Source: Halisarca cf. caerulea (Eukaryota > Porifera > Demospongiae > Chondrillida > Halisarcidae). Taken from it: a stretch of 64,000 bases of DNA. Below are positions 1 to 26,262 of this stretch, piece by piece. Every line of letters begins with the position of its first letter. Positions within the stretch are counted from its first letter, which is position 1. Both the position numbers and the translations under genes were made by a program. Location of the stretch: positions 4,451,775 through 4,515,774 of the forward strand of contig CAUJGJ010000185.1 of assembly GCA_963170055.1 (NCBI GenBank). Direction: 5' to 3'. The notes under the pieces were generated by a model. It saw only the letters and a program-made list of their open reading frames with translations, was not told the DNA's origin and made no database searches.

Positions 1-3054
<3,054 letters not shown>

Positions 3055-4705
3055 CAGTTTTGGTATATATCATCAGCTGGACAAACTTTATACTCTACAC
3101 TGAGCGCCTGAAAACTAAATATAGTACTAACTTAATAGTAACAGTAACAATTATGTGTCCTGTTAGCTTTTCTGGCCTCTGTTCCATAGCTGGAAAACTG
3201 CATGTACGTACTATATAAATTCTGAATCTGTCCATTATAATTTCTTCATAATATATATTATTTTATGCAATCTGAATAATATTATTATATACCTATATAT
3301 TATGTATGTATGGCAAATTTTGTACTACTATTCCTAGCTATTGACAACACCTATTAATATGGTGAGTGTGTTTGCTAATAAGTCTTATGTATTACATTTT
3401 ATACACTGAGTCTCATGAATGTGATTGACTGTGCTCATTACATTTGGTCTACGTTATGTACACATGCACTGCCTAGTTCTATTTAATATAATATTATGCA
3501 TTCAGATCAAAGCTATAGTGTGCCACCTGCATGTGGTTGGAGCTACATAGCTTTATTTGCTCTTTCAATACTTTTAAATCACCTAAAAGAGTGCCTGAGA
3601 GAGGGGCTTGAGGCTAAAGCTGTGGCTCCCATATCCTGGTGGATTTAACATGCTGTACGTGGTTGCATGGTTCAAGGATTATAATAGATAATATATACAA
3701 GTACATACGTACTACTAACTACAGTATGCTAGAATGGTGACCAGTTTCTGTTCACACAATGTCATGTTGGTGATAGATGGTCACTTGGTATTGCTGTATG
3801 CAGCAAATGCAATAGCAGGGCTGCAGTGGACTTAACTCACTGTCATGACACGAGGTGCTTGTGGTGTGCATGTTGTAGAATCATTGCAAGTTATTTGTTC
3901 TGTTCACTGAACACTAACTCCCTACAACGATGTTATACTGTTGCAGGTTTAGTTCTGAAGAGAATGCAAAATGTTTGGCTGTATCCCCTTTGGCTAGTGA
4001 CTCTGTTTTGTGTCATACCCACGCATGCATGTTGTGAGAACATGCATGGCTACCCTTTTTCCGTGTTTAGGTTTTGAATACAAGCCAATTAAATTAAATC
4101 TGCATTTGTCTATTGTTATGGTTGGTGGTTTACCTCGACCTAAGTACAGGATGCTCCATTCACTCACTCCAAACTATTATTGTCGCGTGATTCGCAGTTT
4201 GCTTTTATATTATTCGCTAGTGTGTAGAATTCAGGATTATAGTATGGATATATTATGTGTAATACGTAGGAGTTGTACTCTCATCTAAATTAGGTTACGT
4301 GTATGTTCTGTGCAAATTTCCTACTTGTGAGGTCTCCCTAAATGCATGCATGGCTGATGCGTAGCCGTGCATTGTGTGATGAGAAACCTGAGGCATTTCT
4401 TGTGACTGACAGCCAAGCACTGCATGACCCCATGGTAGACATGAGGCTTAGATAAACTATCAGTTCTGCTATTTTGATAGAACAGTTTGCCTTACAAATG
4501 AAAACTGTTCAATTAGTCTTCAAATGACCATTGTATCCCGCCTGGAAATCCACCTGTGTGTAATGGTCATCTACCTACAGATACCAGGACCACTTTAGGC
4601 AGACCTGTGGTATACTTTAGTGGTGAGTGCACCTCGGGATCTTTGTATGGACCACTTGTGTACATACACAGACCATAAATCTGTGGCCGTTTTGAATGGT
4701 CACTG

Positions 4706-4962
4706 AACAAGTAATTCGAGTTAAAAACTCGTGGGGTCTGCCGCCCCACGCACTCGAATCACTTGCAAAGCATTGGAGTGTAAGTGCACAGCTGAACATT
4801 CATTGAACATACTGTTTATTGTAACTGGATGATTGTTTTGAAAACAATTGCCATATTAGGCAATTGTTTTCAAAACAATTCCTATAACTCATTCCTGTAT
4901 AAATTCATACTTCTCTATTACTATTATATAAATTCTCTATTATAAGACTTTTCTTCAAATCC

Positions 4963-5009
<47 letters not shown>

Positions 5010-5080
5010 GACGAGCGTTACACACCGGAAGTCCAAATGAAAACAATATAGGGGCTGCCTGCGGCAGCCCCTAAAAAGTG
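4706..5080. repeat. Dispersed repeat, copy 1 (related to 25940-26262)
   Basis: Contains a hairpin around AATTCGAGT...ACTCGAAT (4706-4773), an (AT)n run (about 4966-5006) and a segment with ACCGGAAG followed by AAAACAATATAGGG. The same modules recur near 25940-26262 in the opposite orientation. Probably a non-autonomous transposon; class unknown. Confidence 0.55.
4832..4879. repeat. Perfect 21-bp inverted repeat
   Basis: Arms 4832-4852 and 4859-4879 are exact reverse complements around a 6-base loop, and each arm is itself nearly palindromic (ATTGTTTTGAAAACAATTG). Confidence 0.9.
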
Positions 5081-5237
5081 TTTCATTGTAATCTGTTTCA
5101 TAACAGTGCGAATCTGCAAATTACAAATGCACCATATTCGCATATATATTTCGTATATATGTGTATGTGTCCATGCTTTAGATGTAGATGTTTTTGTGTC
5201 AAATGTTTTATTTGTCTTCTTGTTTCAGTGTTTGGCC

Positions 5238-15680
<10,443 letters not shown>

Positions 15681-16184
15681 TGCCAGTGTAATTGACTGTT
15701 CTGTGTACTGGTTTCGTCTGCACAGTACGTCTGGTGAAGTTTCTGTTGGGGTGAGCTTTTATGTGTGCAATCCGCTACATTGCAATTCCATATGTTAAGT
15801 GCTTGCCTTCTGACCCCATTGTGTTGGCTGCTGCAGAATAGATATATAGCATTGTTCCCTGTTGTGGTACTATTGCAGTATTCATGTACACATGCTCCCC
15901 ATAAATGTGGTTTGTCTGTGAGGAAGCCATGCAAGTGGACTTCTATTGAAAGGTGTTTTGAGTGGAGCATGTTGTTTTAAGACACTTATCCACATATTAG
16001 GTTATGTGAACAGCATCCAAGCTGACATTTTTGCGAGAGGTGTTGACTATTGTACTGACTTTCAACTGCTTGTCTTTGTGTGGGGTACCGGCATATGTCC
16101 TGTACCATGTCCACGTACCGAACCTCTCTATGCAAAGGAGGCAGCAACTATTTCTAGTCACTTGAATACTTGGTCTATGTCCTT

Positions 16185-16435
16185 AGTAGGACCTTACAGA
16201 CTTCAAACTGAATGTAGTGTACCACATGCTCTGTTAGCAGCCGCTTCCAGTCATTGTTCGAGGCTTAGTGTCTTTGTGTGTGTACGTTGTGGAAACTTAC
16301 TGTACAGTACTTCCAACTGAATGTTGTGTACTGCGTGTTCTGGTACCAGCTGCTTCCTGTCTCTGTTCAAGACTCAGTGTCTTAGTATGTGTAGTGAAAC
16401 TTACAGTACTTTGAAGTGAATGTTGTGGATTGCAT
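16185..16435. repeat. Imperfect tandem repeat, period about 100-110 bp
   Basis: The phrase CTGAATGT[AT]GTGTAC recurs at about 16209, 16318 and (as GTGAATGTTGTG) 16417, with CTTCC and AGTGTCTT[TA]GT blocks between. It lies about 500 bp upstream of the RG2 start. Confidence 0.7.
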
Positions 16436-16693
16436 GCTATGATAGTAGTCATTTTACCTGCAAAAGAGGTTCATACTTGTTCCCTTTGACTAGAAGCATA
16501 ACCACCAGTTTGCAGGGTCACAAACACATGTACTCCCTCTTCAGTTCAGAAAACTTTAGGTGGGTGAAAACGATGTACTCTTATCTAGTTTCATCTGCAA
16601 ATGAAATGGTAACTTGGAATTTGGCTGCGAAAGACATTATTCAGATGGTGATTTGATCGCGAAGCGATCACCAGGCAGTCTTCTTTTTATATT

Positions 16694-16877
16694 GTATGAA
16701 TCATGGCTGTCAAGTGTATTGCACACACATACGACTCTCAGTCACGGTCATCGGAAGATTGGGGATAGATATACCCCTCACCTTCGGCTCAGAGCAAATA
16801 TCTATCCAAAAGCTTTCTCTGACCTCCTCATCAGTCGTATATATGCGCAATACACCTGGCAGCCATGGTTTATACAT
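16694..16877. mobile_element. Foldback MITE, about 45-bp inverted ends
   Basis: The left arm includes ATCATGGCTGTCAAGTGTAT and the right arm ATACACCTGGCAGCCATGGT; the match continues through TACGACT/AGTCGTA. No coding content. Confidence 0.8.
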
Positions 16878-16907
16878 TACATACGTATAGTACTGGATAT
16901 CTGGTGT

Positions 16908-16972
16908 ATATATAGGGTATCTGGTGTATATGCAGGGTATCTGGTGTATATGCAGGGTCTCTGGTGTACAGA
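16908..16972. repeat. 20-bp minisatellite, about 3.5 units
   Basis: The unit TATCTGGTGTATATGCAGGG is repeated in tandem. Confidence 0.85.
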
Positions 16973-16988
16973 ACTATATACTGCAATA

Positions 16989-17165
16989 CAGTGAAGCCTC
17001 TCTAATCTGAAACCTCTGTAATCCGATATTCTCTGTAATCCGACCATTCAGTGAAGTACAGTCACCATATTAAAGTATGGTAAGAAGCACTCCATAATCC
17101 GACAACCTCCTAATCTGACATTATTTTTAGGTCCCATTGAGTGTCTGATTAGAGAGGATTTACTA
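16989..17165. mobile_element. Pogo-like MITE, decayed right end
   Basis: Starts CAGTGAAGCCTCTCTAATC after TA and ends near GATTAGAGAGGATTTACTA. It resembles the element at 37351-37553. Confidence 0.65.
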
Positions 17166-17532
17166 CATACATTTGCTGGAGCCTCCGCCTGGACAAAGTT
17201 TCACACTGTTGCCACAATGCAATGAACATTTATTTAGAATTAAGTTAATTTGACCAAACTGAAGTGTATACAGTTAGTGTGTACCGTATGTATGTCTGTA
17301 TGGATTACTTTGTTTTGCCTCCTTCCATCACTGGCATGCATATAAGCTCACTGCAGCCTTCTGCTTTCTTCAATCTTGCATAGTACGTACGTACGTATAT
17401 ACAAGCTTAACTACGGTGTATAGGTATGTTGTATCTGCTCATACTTCAATTGTACTGTTATTAACTTTGAGTTAGATAGCTATAGAATACTCATTGTGTG
17501 AGTGCTACTTGTACATAATAATATCTGTAATC

Positions 17533-19583
17533 TTATATGTGGACAGTGTTTCCTTCTTTTGAGCCATTTTGGGGCAGCCCATAAGCAGGAGAGCGTTGCA
17601 TGATGACGCCGTTTGCACCATTTGAAGCTCTGTATCTACTCTGATCTATCACTTCTTCATACAAAGATCCGGTCGTATCGTGTTGTGTGTCTTGTGCTGC
17701 GATCTTCTTCACTACGGCTGGCATACAGCAGCAATACATAACCAGTACAGTCACCACAACTGACAGTGCAGTAGCCTCCACTTGTGTGAGCAGTATGGCT
17801 AAGGTGAGTGCTGCTCCAAGAGGCAAAGTTGGGGACTCTGATCGAAATTATAGAGAAACTGCTAGTATTAGGTGTGTCATATAGACAGCAATTGTTAATG
17901 TACATTCTTACCTGATTTTCCAGTCTGATTTTCAGCTACATTCTGCATTTGTGTGCTATGATTAAGCAGCAAGCATACATATATGCATACATACATGCAT
18001 ACATACATAATATATATAGGGACACCCATATAATATTACATATTTTCATACTGTGCAAATTGTAGATTGATATTGCTTACCAATTTGCAGCCTGTGTTGC
18101 TTTGCCCATGATGACTGACTCTGCATCTGTGTGTGAGAATTTCAGATTACCATCGCCCGTAGCACTCCTTGCAAAATGTGGGCTACAGCATTTGGCATGT
18201 ATGGAGTAGCCACGGTTGAGTCAATGCTGCATACATTTTGTAGTGACTGTCATAGGTTGTGAATAATATGGGGAAACCTTTATAATAGGGACACCATTGG
18301 GACCGTAGTAAGCTGTCCTGCTATGGAGGTGTTTTTATTTCGGAGGGTCTAAATGTACACATGTGAATGTGAGGGAATTGGGACAGAACATTGGTGTCCT
18401 GTTAAAGGAGATGGCTGCATTTCATGCCCTTTAACAGTGGTTTCACTGTCTATCCATGTATGTATCATGATGGAAAATTCTACTTAATAACTTATGATGG
18501 TACCCTGGGCATTCTACAGTGATGTACGTAGTGTACTATTTAGTTACAGTAGTCGTATCACTATTATTATGCATAACAAACTCTTGACATACCTGGAGTA
18601 TGACTTGATCTCTCAGTGAAATCAATGGATACCATCGGAACAGTTACTTTTTGAGTACATCCTGGTGGTTGGTACTCTGTTAATAGGAAGGGGATGTGTT
18701 CTCTCCCATTTCGTCCTATTTGCCTGTTTCTCAGTACAAGGGTATCCTTTGTAGTTACTTGTAGCGCAGCTTTTGCTGTAGCAAATCCCTTAACGTTCTC
18801 TGTTGTTGAAGTTGCACTAGTAGTACGAACTTTTAGAGAAATGGACCTACTTCGCTGTACATAACCTCCTGTACTCTGTTGCTGCCAGACATCCACAGTT
18901 AGTTCCAGATAATTATCCCACGAAATCCCTTCTATTGTCGAGTATGGTATGGATATACTGTTGATGGTACCGTTGCAGTCAAACATCGGTAAAGGGTGAA
19001 AAAATTCATTATCAGTATCAAATGCAGTGAACTTATCCCATTCCTCCTTAGGTGGTAGGATTTGGGTGAATCCTCTCAAACAACAATCTATATGTGTTTG
19101 TGGAAAAAACATTACATTTTTAAACAACGTTTCATCTTATTATTTATAGTCATTTTTTGTTAATTTTTGACCAGAAATGCATGGAGTAGGTATAACACTA
19201 CACTTAATTATGTATTGATAGCCTGATGCTTTAATTTTGAGATACTCTACATTTGATTGGTGTTTAGTTAGGTCGGACTCTGAAGTTTAGTTTCTCGTGC
19301 ACTCTCTACACATTTCCTTGGATGGACAAGAGTCACACGGTATTGGCTCCATACTATTAGTGATTTGCCTCTTAAATACAGTAACATGTCTTTTTGCAGC
19401 CTTATCAGACATTATGTGACTGACTATTATTTCATCCAACAATATTCCTAGCATAGAACTTAGATCTGTACATCACTGTGTGTTATGTTCCTTACCGGAT
19501 TGAGGTGCCTTTTCCAATAGAGTTCCTCTTGCCAGAATAGCAGTAAGTAATAGGTATCTGATCTGAAGAATTTCTACTATCAT
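17533..19583 (-). CDS. RG3: kinase-less receptor with short tyrosine tail, complete
   Basis: Exons 19496-19583 (signal peptide, MIVEILQIRYLLLT), 18593-19087 (ectodomain), 18081-18118 (linker; right end could be 18120), 17912-17942 (a 31-base micro-exon) and 17533-17837 (membrane segment, tail and TAA stop) join to 318 residues. The ectodomain begins DCCLRGFTQILPP and keeps EEWDKFTAFD, FDCNG, VWQQQSTGGY and EHIPFLL. The membrane segment LLTQVEATALSVVVTVLVMY is followed by CCC. The tail has SLYEEV (which fits the ITIM pattern SxYxxV), RYRAS and SPAYGLP (a YxxP site). No kinase exon lies between the stop and the next gene's start at 15680, so the missing kinase is a property of the gene rather than a truncated view. 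Its role could be adaptor, co-receptor or decoy; this is unproven. Confidence 0.85.
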
Positions 19584-20199
19584 TCTAGCTGCCAAGAGCC
19601 TCAAATCTGAATCACTGATCTAACTACGTTTAGTTCTGTTGAGCTGATTATTAGAAACAATAGTTTGTACAATATATAAATCTAAGATTACTTCTTAAGT
19701 TACGTTTAGTCTCAAGAACCTCACTTCATGAACAGAATTCGTTCAGTGGCATTAATTGGTACAAGATGCGAGATTCTAAATTACTCATTTCTGATTGTAG
19801 ACAATTATGTATACATATTTGAGGAACAAATTTATTTAATTCACTGTAATTTTATTAACCTCTCCTATTTGGTGGATTTACCTATTGCATATCAAATTTT
19901 ATATATTGCCTTGTGTGTTTTCCGACTCTGTCTATAGCTTTTCCTATTTATAATACTAAGTGTTACTTTCATTTCCTGATCTGATGCAATTCTTTCATGC
20001 GCTCTGATGATATCATTTCTTCCTATTCCTGCCCCAAGCCCACATGATACACTGTGTCATGTGCAATGACATCTGGATGCAATACACACCTCATACATCA
20101 CTTTACTTACCCCAAGTCCTACTGACCATTTAACAGGTTGAAAAGGTGTTGTTATGAAGTACAAATGGAAATGAGGATAATCAAAATGAGACTTATTTA

Positions 20200-20405
20200 C
20201 CGTATATGCTTTTATTTTTGCAGGGGATATGTTCTGTGGATGTTGCTTACAGCAATTTTCACGTTTTTGTATCCACGAACGGCTATGTACTGCCTTTGCA
20301 CAGCCATATTGTACAAGAGCCTGATCTAAATTTTCACGGTGTAAACTTTTGCAGATGGCTTCCAATTTGCGAATACCATTGACCGTGCGAAAAATACAGC
20401 ACTTA
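20200..20405. repeat. Dispersed repeat family D1, copy 1
   Basis: Shares TATATGCTTTTATTTTTGC, ACAAGAGCC...TCTAAAT.TTCAC and GATGG blocks with the reverse complement of 50515-50715. Probably a non-autonomous transposon. Confidence 0.65.
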
Positions 20406-21065
20406 TGGTATATGCCGTGCATGTTGCGTATAGAAGTATATGTCTGTGGTTGGGTTGTATGCATGTGCATGTGTGCATATGTGCAGCATGTGCGTACGTA
20501 TGTATGTATGTATATATGATGTACCGTGTACAGTCTGTATGCAGTCATGCATAGTTTATCTGAAACTTGTTTATATCCATAAACTTTATATCTATCTGAC
20601 ACTCCACTGTAAATCATTATCACTATTCTGTGTACAACTTACCCTGAATTATCCAACACCAGGTTTATCCACCACATAAATTTTTATGAGGAACAAATGT
20701 GGTCGGATTGACGAGGGCCCACTGTATGAGTATACATTTATATGTATTTGATTATAATATTATTATAATTATGACTATAATAATCCAAGTCATTATTATT
20801 AATTATAAGTACTACAGCAATAATGCATGCTTGTTGTCCTGTCAAATTTTGGTATAATACATATCTTAGCTCCTTTTACACTCATTCAGCCACTATTAGT
20901 TAGTGCCTATTGGGCTTCTATTACTCTGCAAAATATTGTGTAAAATGTTGGCCTAATTATCTACATACAGTCTGAAATAGTGTTTGAAATGTGTGTTTTA
21001 ATTGTTACAGTAATGTATAGTGGAATATTTTGTGTGCATATATGTATGCATGTGTGGGGGTAAGT

Positions 21066-21221
21066 TGTGGATTTCATTCATCTCTCTCTGCATGTGTGCA
21101 TGCGTGTGTGAGTGCATGCATACATGCGTGTGTGTGTGCATGTGCGTATGTGTGCGTGTGCATGTGCGTGTGTATGTGTGTGCATGTGCATGTGCGTGTG
21201 CATGTGCGCGCATGTGTTTGT

Positions 21222-21274
<53 letters not shown>
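21066..21274. repeat. (GT)n / GTGCAT compound microsatellite
   Basis: A pure GT run at 21233-21273 is preceded by GT/GCAT mixtures. Overlapping frames in both directions are artefacts. Confidence 0.95.
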
Positions 21275-21275
<1 letters not shown>

Positions 21276-21792
21276 TGGGTGTAGGTACATAATAATTCAG
21301 GAAGGAGGGGCACTTACATTGAAGCCAATGACATGCAGTCGTAAAAATCATGTTTGTAGATGTGCCTTGTGGCCATTAAGTTATGCACATCCACGGAGCT
21401 ATGAATACTATTATAACACTTCTATTGAAACTTTGTTAAAAGTTACAAGATTGCTAACAATGACTCAGAAATCATTTTTACATTGTTTCAATTTCTTTTG
21501 GCACCATTGTGCTGGCAATCTAATGTTGAGCAGCCATTTTCCACGCTATGAATAAAATTATTGTCTTCCTAAGCATGTGATATGATGAGTTTAAATGGTT
21601 GCCTGAAGTTGGTTAGCACTTTATAGTTAAAAAAAAGCCATTTACCTCAGGTAGGCAGAGAGAATAAGGTATTTGGTAAAATGTTACGAAAAAGGGTTGA
21701 ATTACTCATTCTAGCAGATGCAATGTCTCAACAACTTGAGGAGGGACACATTCCTTGATACCTTATCCTTATATCCTTGAGTATCATTTTAA

Positions 21793-21811
21793 GGGGGTGG
21801 GGGGGGGGGGG
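21793..21811. repeat. Poly-G tract
   Basis: Near-pure G run in the RG4-RG3 spacer, soon followed by a GT repeat at 21848-21875. Confidence 0.9.
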
Positions 21812-21846
21812 CATTCTCCCTGTGCCCCCAGACCTGGTTCCTATGC

Positions 21847-21878
<32 letters not shown>

Positions 21879-22316
21879 CGTGCATGCATGTGTGCACGCA
21901 TGTGTTCTTGTATACATTCATATGATTGTGCTTGTATGCATGCAGGCATGTCTTTATGTATCATGCATGCATGTCTGCATGCATGTGTGTATTTACATAT
22001 TATATGTTTGCCTGTGTGGGAATGTGTGTTGTGTCTGTGTTTACGTATTTCTGTGTATACATGTGCATTTGTATGTGTTGTGTGTATATAATTGGGATCA
22101 AGTCGATTGGAGTTTGTATTGTGAAATGAAGTACTATAATAACAATCACAATGGTACTTTGTATCTATTTATAGTGGTATTACAAGGAACACAGGCACAT
22201 TCAGTATAATTGCAAACCATGTTTTGAACAGTGGTAAGTTTTACTCTTCACCCATCATTATCTAGTGTTGTTTAGTTTTTGCTTATTCCCCCGAAAGTTA
22301 CTAAGTTGTATACAAA

Positions 22317-22758
22317 TCATATATATGTTGGGTAATCTGTGGTTGAATCTGAGCTGTAACTTGGTGGCTGGCAAGCTGGAGACTGCGGCATCTTGATGGT
22401 GTCATAATGCCTGGTATTTTTTTCCTCGTAGTGATGTTCTATGTGTTGTTGTGCATGCACGTTGCGCGTTTGAGATTTCCTCTTAGCTTGCCATATTCTA
22501 TGCAAGTAGATAGCAAGTACAGTTGCTGCTACTGTGAGCAGAGTAGCCTCTATCTGTGTGAAGATGACAGCCAGAGCCACTGATACTCCAACATTCTGAC
22601 AGTCTAGATATTATACATAAATAATTATTATATTACAGCAACTATTCAATTTAGTGAATGTGGATTGTTACATATAATGCACATACCTGTTGTGGATTCC
22701 GACAATGCAGACTTAATATCGGATTGGGTGTTTCCTGTATATAAGAACAGTGTAGTTA

Positions 22759-22800
<42 letters not shown>

Positions 22801-24555
22801 CATATACATGCACCTGTGTGTGTTTTTGTATGCATGCATGTACATTTAATTGGTGTGCCATTGAATGCCGTATACATAGTAATCCCCCTTGAGAATGCAT
22901 GCATGATGTTTTTGTAGTATCATGCTTGGTATCCATGGCAAGTAATTTACATATATAATTATTATGTATTATCTTACGTATCTTATTATGACTGTCAGAC
23001 AAGGTGTTGTGTTGAACCTTCACTTTGAGGTCTGATATATTCCAATGTACCACTCACACTGTGTGCATACTACATTGAATATTATACGGGAACTTCTACT
23101 AATCTTTCGCTTCAAGTATCATGTATACTTGATCATGGTCAGCTTGAAGGCTTACCTTTGGAGGACTTGGGGGTAAAGTTCGCAGCTATCATCGGTATGG
23201 TGATGGTTTTCGTACATCCCGGGGGTTGATAAGGTCTCAGTAGAAATGGAATATGCTCTCTAACATTCTTACGTGATTCCTGGTGGCTGTAGTCCTTTAC
23301 ACTTACAAGAATGATATCATTCTCTTGGATTTCAAATGCAGAGGTAATTGTAACAGTTCTCTTTATGCATTCAGTTGTGCTGTGGTTACTAGTAATCCTC
23401 TCAGCACATGAGGAAATTTGTCCTTGATGTGCATACCCCCCAACACTCTGTCTTCTCCAGATAGCCATGTCAAGAGAGAGTATGTTGTCCCACACAATCC
23501 CAGATCCTTGTGTTGTTGAGAATGGTACTGTAATGCTGTGGAGTGTTCCATTGCATTTGAACATCAATTCTGGATAGAGGAATTTTCCTCCGTCATTATC
23601 AAATGCTGCGTAGTTGTCCCATTCTTCCATAGGTGGTATAGTTTGGGTAAATCCCATCAAGCATCTCTCTGTGTGTCAGTAAAGCAAGAAGCCATGTACA
23701 CACATCCAGTTCAGTCGTATCAGTTTAGAATATACAGTGAAGTCTCATTATAACAAATCCCAGGAGACACCAAGAATGCTTCGTTATATCAGAAATTCTC
23801 TAAAACCAGCTAAATTTCATAGTAAAACATTTCCTGGTCACTTGAATTCATTCACTATAGTATTATGCAGAAATTCACTCTAAGAGATTAATTACTAAGA
23901 GATTAATTACTTTGTAATGAGTTTCCACTGCATGTGTTTGCCATGAAGGTTCTGTGCACTCTACATGTACATTGTTACTGCAGTCACCATCATACGTATA
24001 GTAGAGTAGAGAATTATCATTCTGAATAATGATATTGTTACAGTATTATTAAGTACAGTCAAACCTCGTTAGTGAGTACACCTGGGGACCCTCCAAATTA
24101 CTACTCACTATCAGTAGTACTTGCTAACCATATAGATTAGTATTATGGGTTATAAGCTATAAGGATATCATATCCTTGTACTTCCTAACCAGGTATTACT
24201 CATTAACAGTGTTCTTACTAACGAGGTTCTACTGTATATATATTCCTTTTTTGTAATGATCTGAGTGGGCTTACATACTTGAACTGCGCGGTCCACCTAA
24301 TGATAATGATATGCATAATATGAATGTGATATATACATGGGACCGTGGTCCCTAGGAGTGTGCTGTGGCAGTTCATGCAGTAAGTATTCGCACATTCAGT
24401 GTAATACCACAAAATGAATCTGAGATTGATACGACTGTGCTGTATGCATGGTACAATTGAGTTCCCTCACCGTCATTCGAAGCTGTGGCTGGCTGACTGT
24501 TGGCTGTTGTTACAGCAGCCCAGAGTAAACATAACGCTCCTTGCACAGCAACCAT
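22317..24555 (-). CDS. RG4: kinase-less receptor, complete
   Basis: Exons 24471-24555 (signal peptide, MVAVQGALCLLWAAV), 23156-23668 (ectodomain), 22978-23031 and 22687-22734 (linkers, both phase 1-1) and 22317-22603 (membrane segment, tail, TGA) join to 328 residues. The ectodomain begins ERCLMGFTQTIPP and has EEWDNYAAFD, FLYPELMFKCNG, IWRRQSVGGY and EHIPFLL. The membrane segment (LAVIFTQIEATLLTVAATVL) belongs to the RG1/RG3/RG5 group but lacks the cysteine run and is followed by basic RIWQAKRKS. Tail tyrosines are HYEEK, HYDTI, SYSSD and DYPTYI. The SPAYGLP motif of RG3/RG5 appears here as SPACQPP, having lost its tyrosine. I chose the membrane-exon acceptor (TATCTAG) because only it restores the phase. 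No kinase exons follow before the next gene. Confidence 0.83.
22758..22800. repeat. (GT)n microsatellite
   Basis: About 21 GT units in an RG4 intron, some 25 bp upstream (in transcript order) of the 48-base linker exon. Confidence 0.95.
23735..23930. mobile_element. Pogo-like MITE
   Basis: Starts CAGTGAAGTCTCATTATAAC after TA and ends GAGTTTCCACTG. In RG4 intron 1. Confidence 0.7.
24056..24234. mobile_element. Pogo-like MITE with well-preserved ends
   Basis: Ends CAGTCAAACCTCGTTAGT and ACTAACGAGGTTCTACTG are near-perfect inverted repeats flanked by TA. 179 bp, in RG4 intron 1. Confidence 0.85.
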
Positions 24556-25223
24556 TGTGGACTACTTCCAAACGAATTGTGGGCACTACAACTGTTTTTC
24601 TGTTGACTGGAGGCATGGTAAATACTGAGAATGGTACAAAGCTGTTGGTGTGATTCTCTATGGCAAGTGCCTTGATTTGTGTGGATTCCAAATGAATTCG
24701 CCATTTAATCACATGTGCATTCCATGCACATTAGTTGTCTGCACCTTGGAAGGAGACAATCGTATGCAGCTCTATTAGTGACAGTTAGTATGTATTTGTA
24801 TTGTGACCACTGAATCTGGTTATCTAGCAATGTCTCTGTGGCACAATACTCTATCTTCAATGCTGCTTTTTTCCTATTGACATTAAATTACATTAGCATT
24901 TTCCAATCTTGTTCTTATGCTGTTTCATTTGTAAATGATAATCTTGTTATCTCTTCAGTGGTATGCTATAAGTACCGGTTATTATGACCTATATATAGAA
25001 TTCCACAATATGATATTATGTAATGTTACCGTATGTGGAACACGACCATTCATGTGAGTGAGTAATATTACACCTTGTATTAATTGGTACTATATAGATC
25101 ATGTCCGTAGTTCTCCATATAATACTATATACTGCATGTGTATACCATGCCTATAACATGACTGTGCAACCATTACAGGGGAGTTCAGTGTATGTGGGGC
25201 CAAATGACACCAACCCCTACCCC

Positions 25224-25249
25224 CTGCCCCCCCCCCCCCCCCCCCCCCA
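25224..25249. repeat. Poly-C tract
   Basis: A run of about 24 C after CCCCTACCCCCTG, in non-coding spacer. Confidence 0.9.
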
Positions 25250-25939
25250 TACACCTGCATGAGATATGTCTATGATAATACATGTAGGACTGATTCAGAA
25301 GTAAACTTATAAACCTTCTAGCATTGTCAAATGGACTACCCTGTGAAGCCTAAACTGAAATTGTCCAAGTCCCCTTTATAGTGGTACAACCGCAATTACT
25401 GCATGCATGCTTTCACTCTCCCCTTGTGTTTTGCAACCCTTGAACACCTATAAATGAAGCTCTGTACGTATCAGCATGTGCGCATCAAAGTAGCTTTGTG
25501 TGTGAGTGGTATGCAGTATGTGTGAGAGCCAGGTGCAATTGTATGCATAGCTCTTGCGTATATGAGGCTGGCTGTGTCACTGGAAGATGCTCTTGCATGC
25601 ATGGGTTGCGCTGCAAGTAAAGCTAGTGCATTAATTGGAACATGCCAAGTATACTCCTGGATATACGGTACATCCCTCACCTTCTGTATCCATCTATGTA
25701 CTCTTCTTTATCCATCCCTTGATAATCCAGAACCCTTGCTATCCAGCCAGTAGAAATTTGTACCCAATGGGCACAGCACATTCTATGAATATTTAATTTT
25801 GTTAAACCCTCTTTTATCCCAGCATCTTTTAGTGCAACAAATGTGACCGGATTAATAGTCACGACTGTACAAGTACCTGATTTTAAATTCATACTGTATC
25901 TGGTGTCCCAATCTAGGTAATACAAGTAACCCTTTACTA

Positions 25940-26262
25940 CATCATTGCAATTTTTGCCCTATATTGTTTTTACTTTCACCGGAAGTGTCCGGAACGTCCG
26001 TAACGATGTCAATATATATATATATATATATGTATGTATGTCAACAACATGGCGGACGCAAAGTTGGTACGTAATCTTTCGGCTATATTTCGGTGAAATT
26101 CATTCGTTTGTTCCTGATTTTATCAGCGAAGAGTCTTTTCGACCAGAAGAGTTCTTCGAAGTATTATTTTAGTCAATAACGACGATTTCCAAGCGATTCG
26201 AGTTTCCAGGGCCGAAGGCGGCCCACGAGTTTTTTAAACTCGAATCGCTTGTTATAAATGCA
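25940..26262. repeat. Dispersed repeat, copy 2 (related to 4706-5080)
   Basis: Read as reverse complement, it shows the CTCGAAT/ATTCGAGT hairpin (26191-26252), an (AT)n run and CTTCCGGT followed by AAAACAATATAGGG, the same modules as near 5000. Confidence 0.55.

Larger units (their letters stand above)
3055..5237. other. Spacer between RG2 3' end and RG1 5' end
   Basis: No gene is recognised. The RG1 promoter must lie near 3055-3500, but I see no convincing core element. The right part holds a perfect palindrome and a repeat also found near 26000. Short plus-strand open frames at 3826-4288 show no domain or splice support. Confidence 0.6.
15681..17532. other. Spacer between RG3 3' end and RG2 5' end
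   Basis: No gene is seen. It holds tandem repeats (16185-16435), a 184-bp inverted-repeat element (16694-16877), a short minisatellite and a pogo-like MITE. The RG2 promoter should be at its left end. Confidence 0.6.
19584..22316. other. Spacer between RG4 3' end and RG3 5' end
   Basis: No gene is recognised. A 188-codon minus-strand frame at 20057-20623 overlaps a dispersed repeat and has no family features. The rest is GT repeats and AT-rich sequence. Confidence 0.55.

Noticed and set aside
3826..4288. Plus-strand open frames of 83 and 92 codons
   Set aside because: No domain, no splice support and no conservation signal; typical chance frames in AT-rich spacer.
20057..20623. 188-codon minus-strand frame
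   Set aside because: It overlaps a dispersed repeat also found at 50515-50715 and has no recognisable features, so it is unlikely to be a gene.
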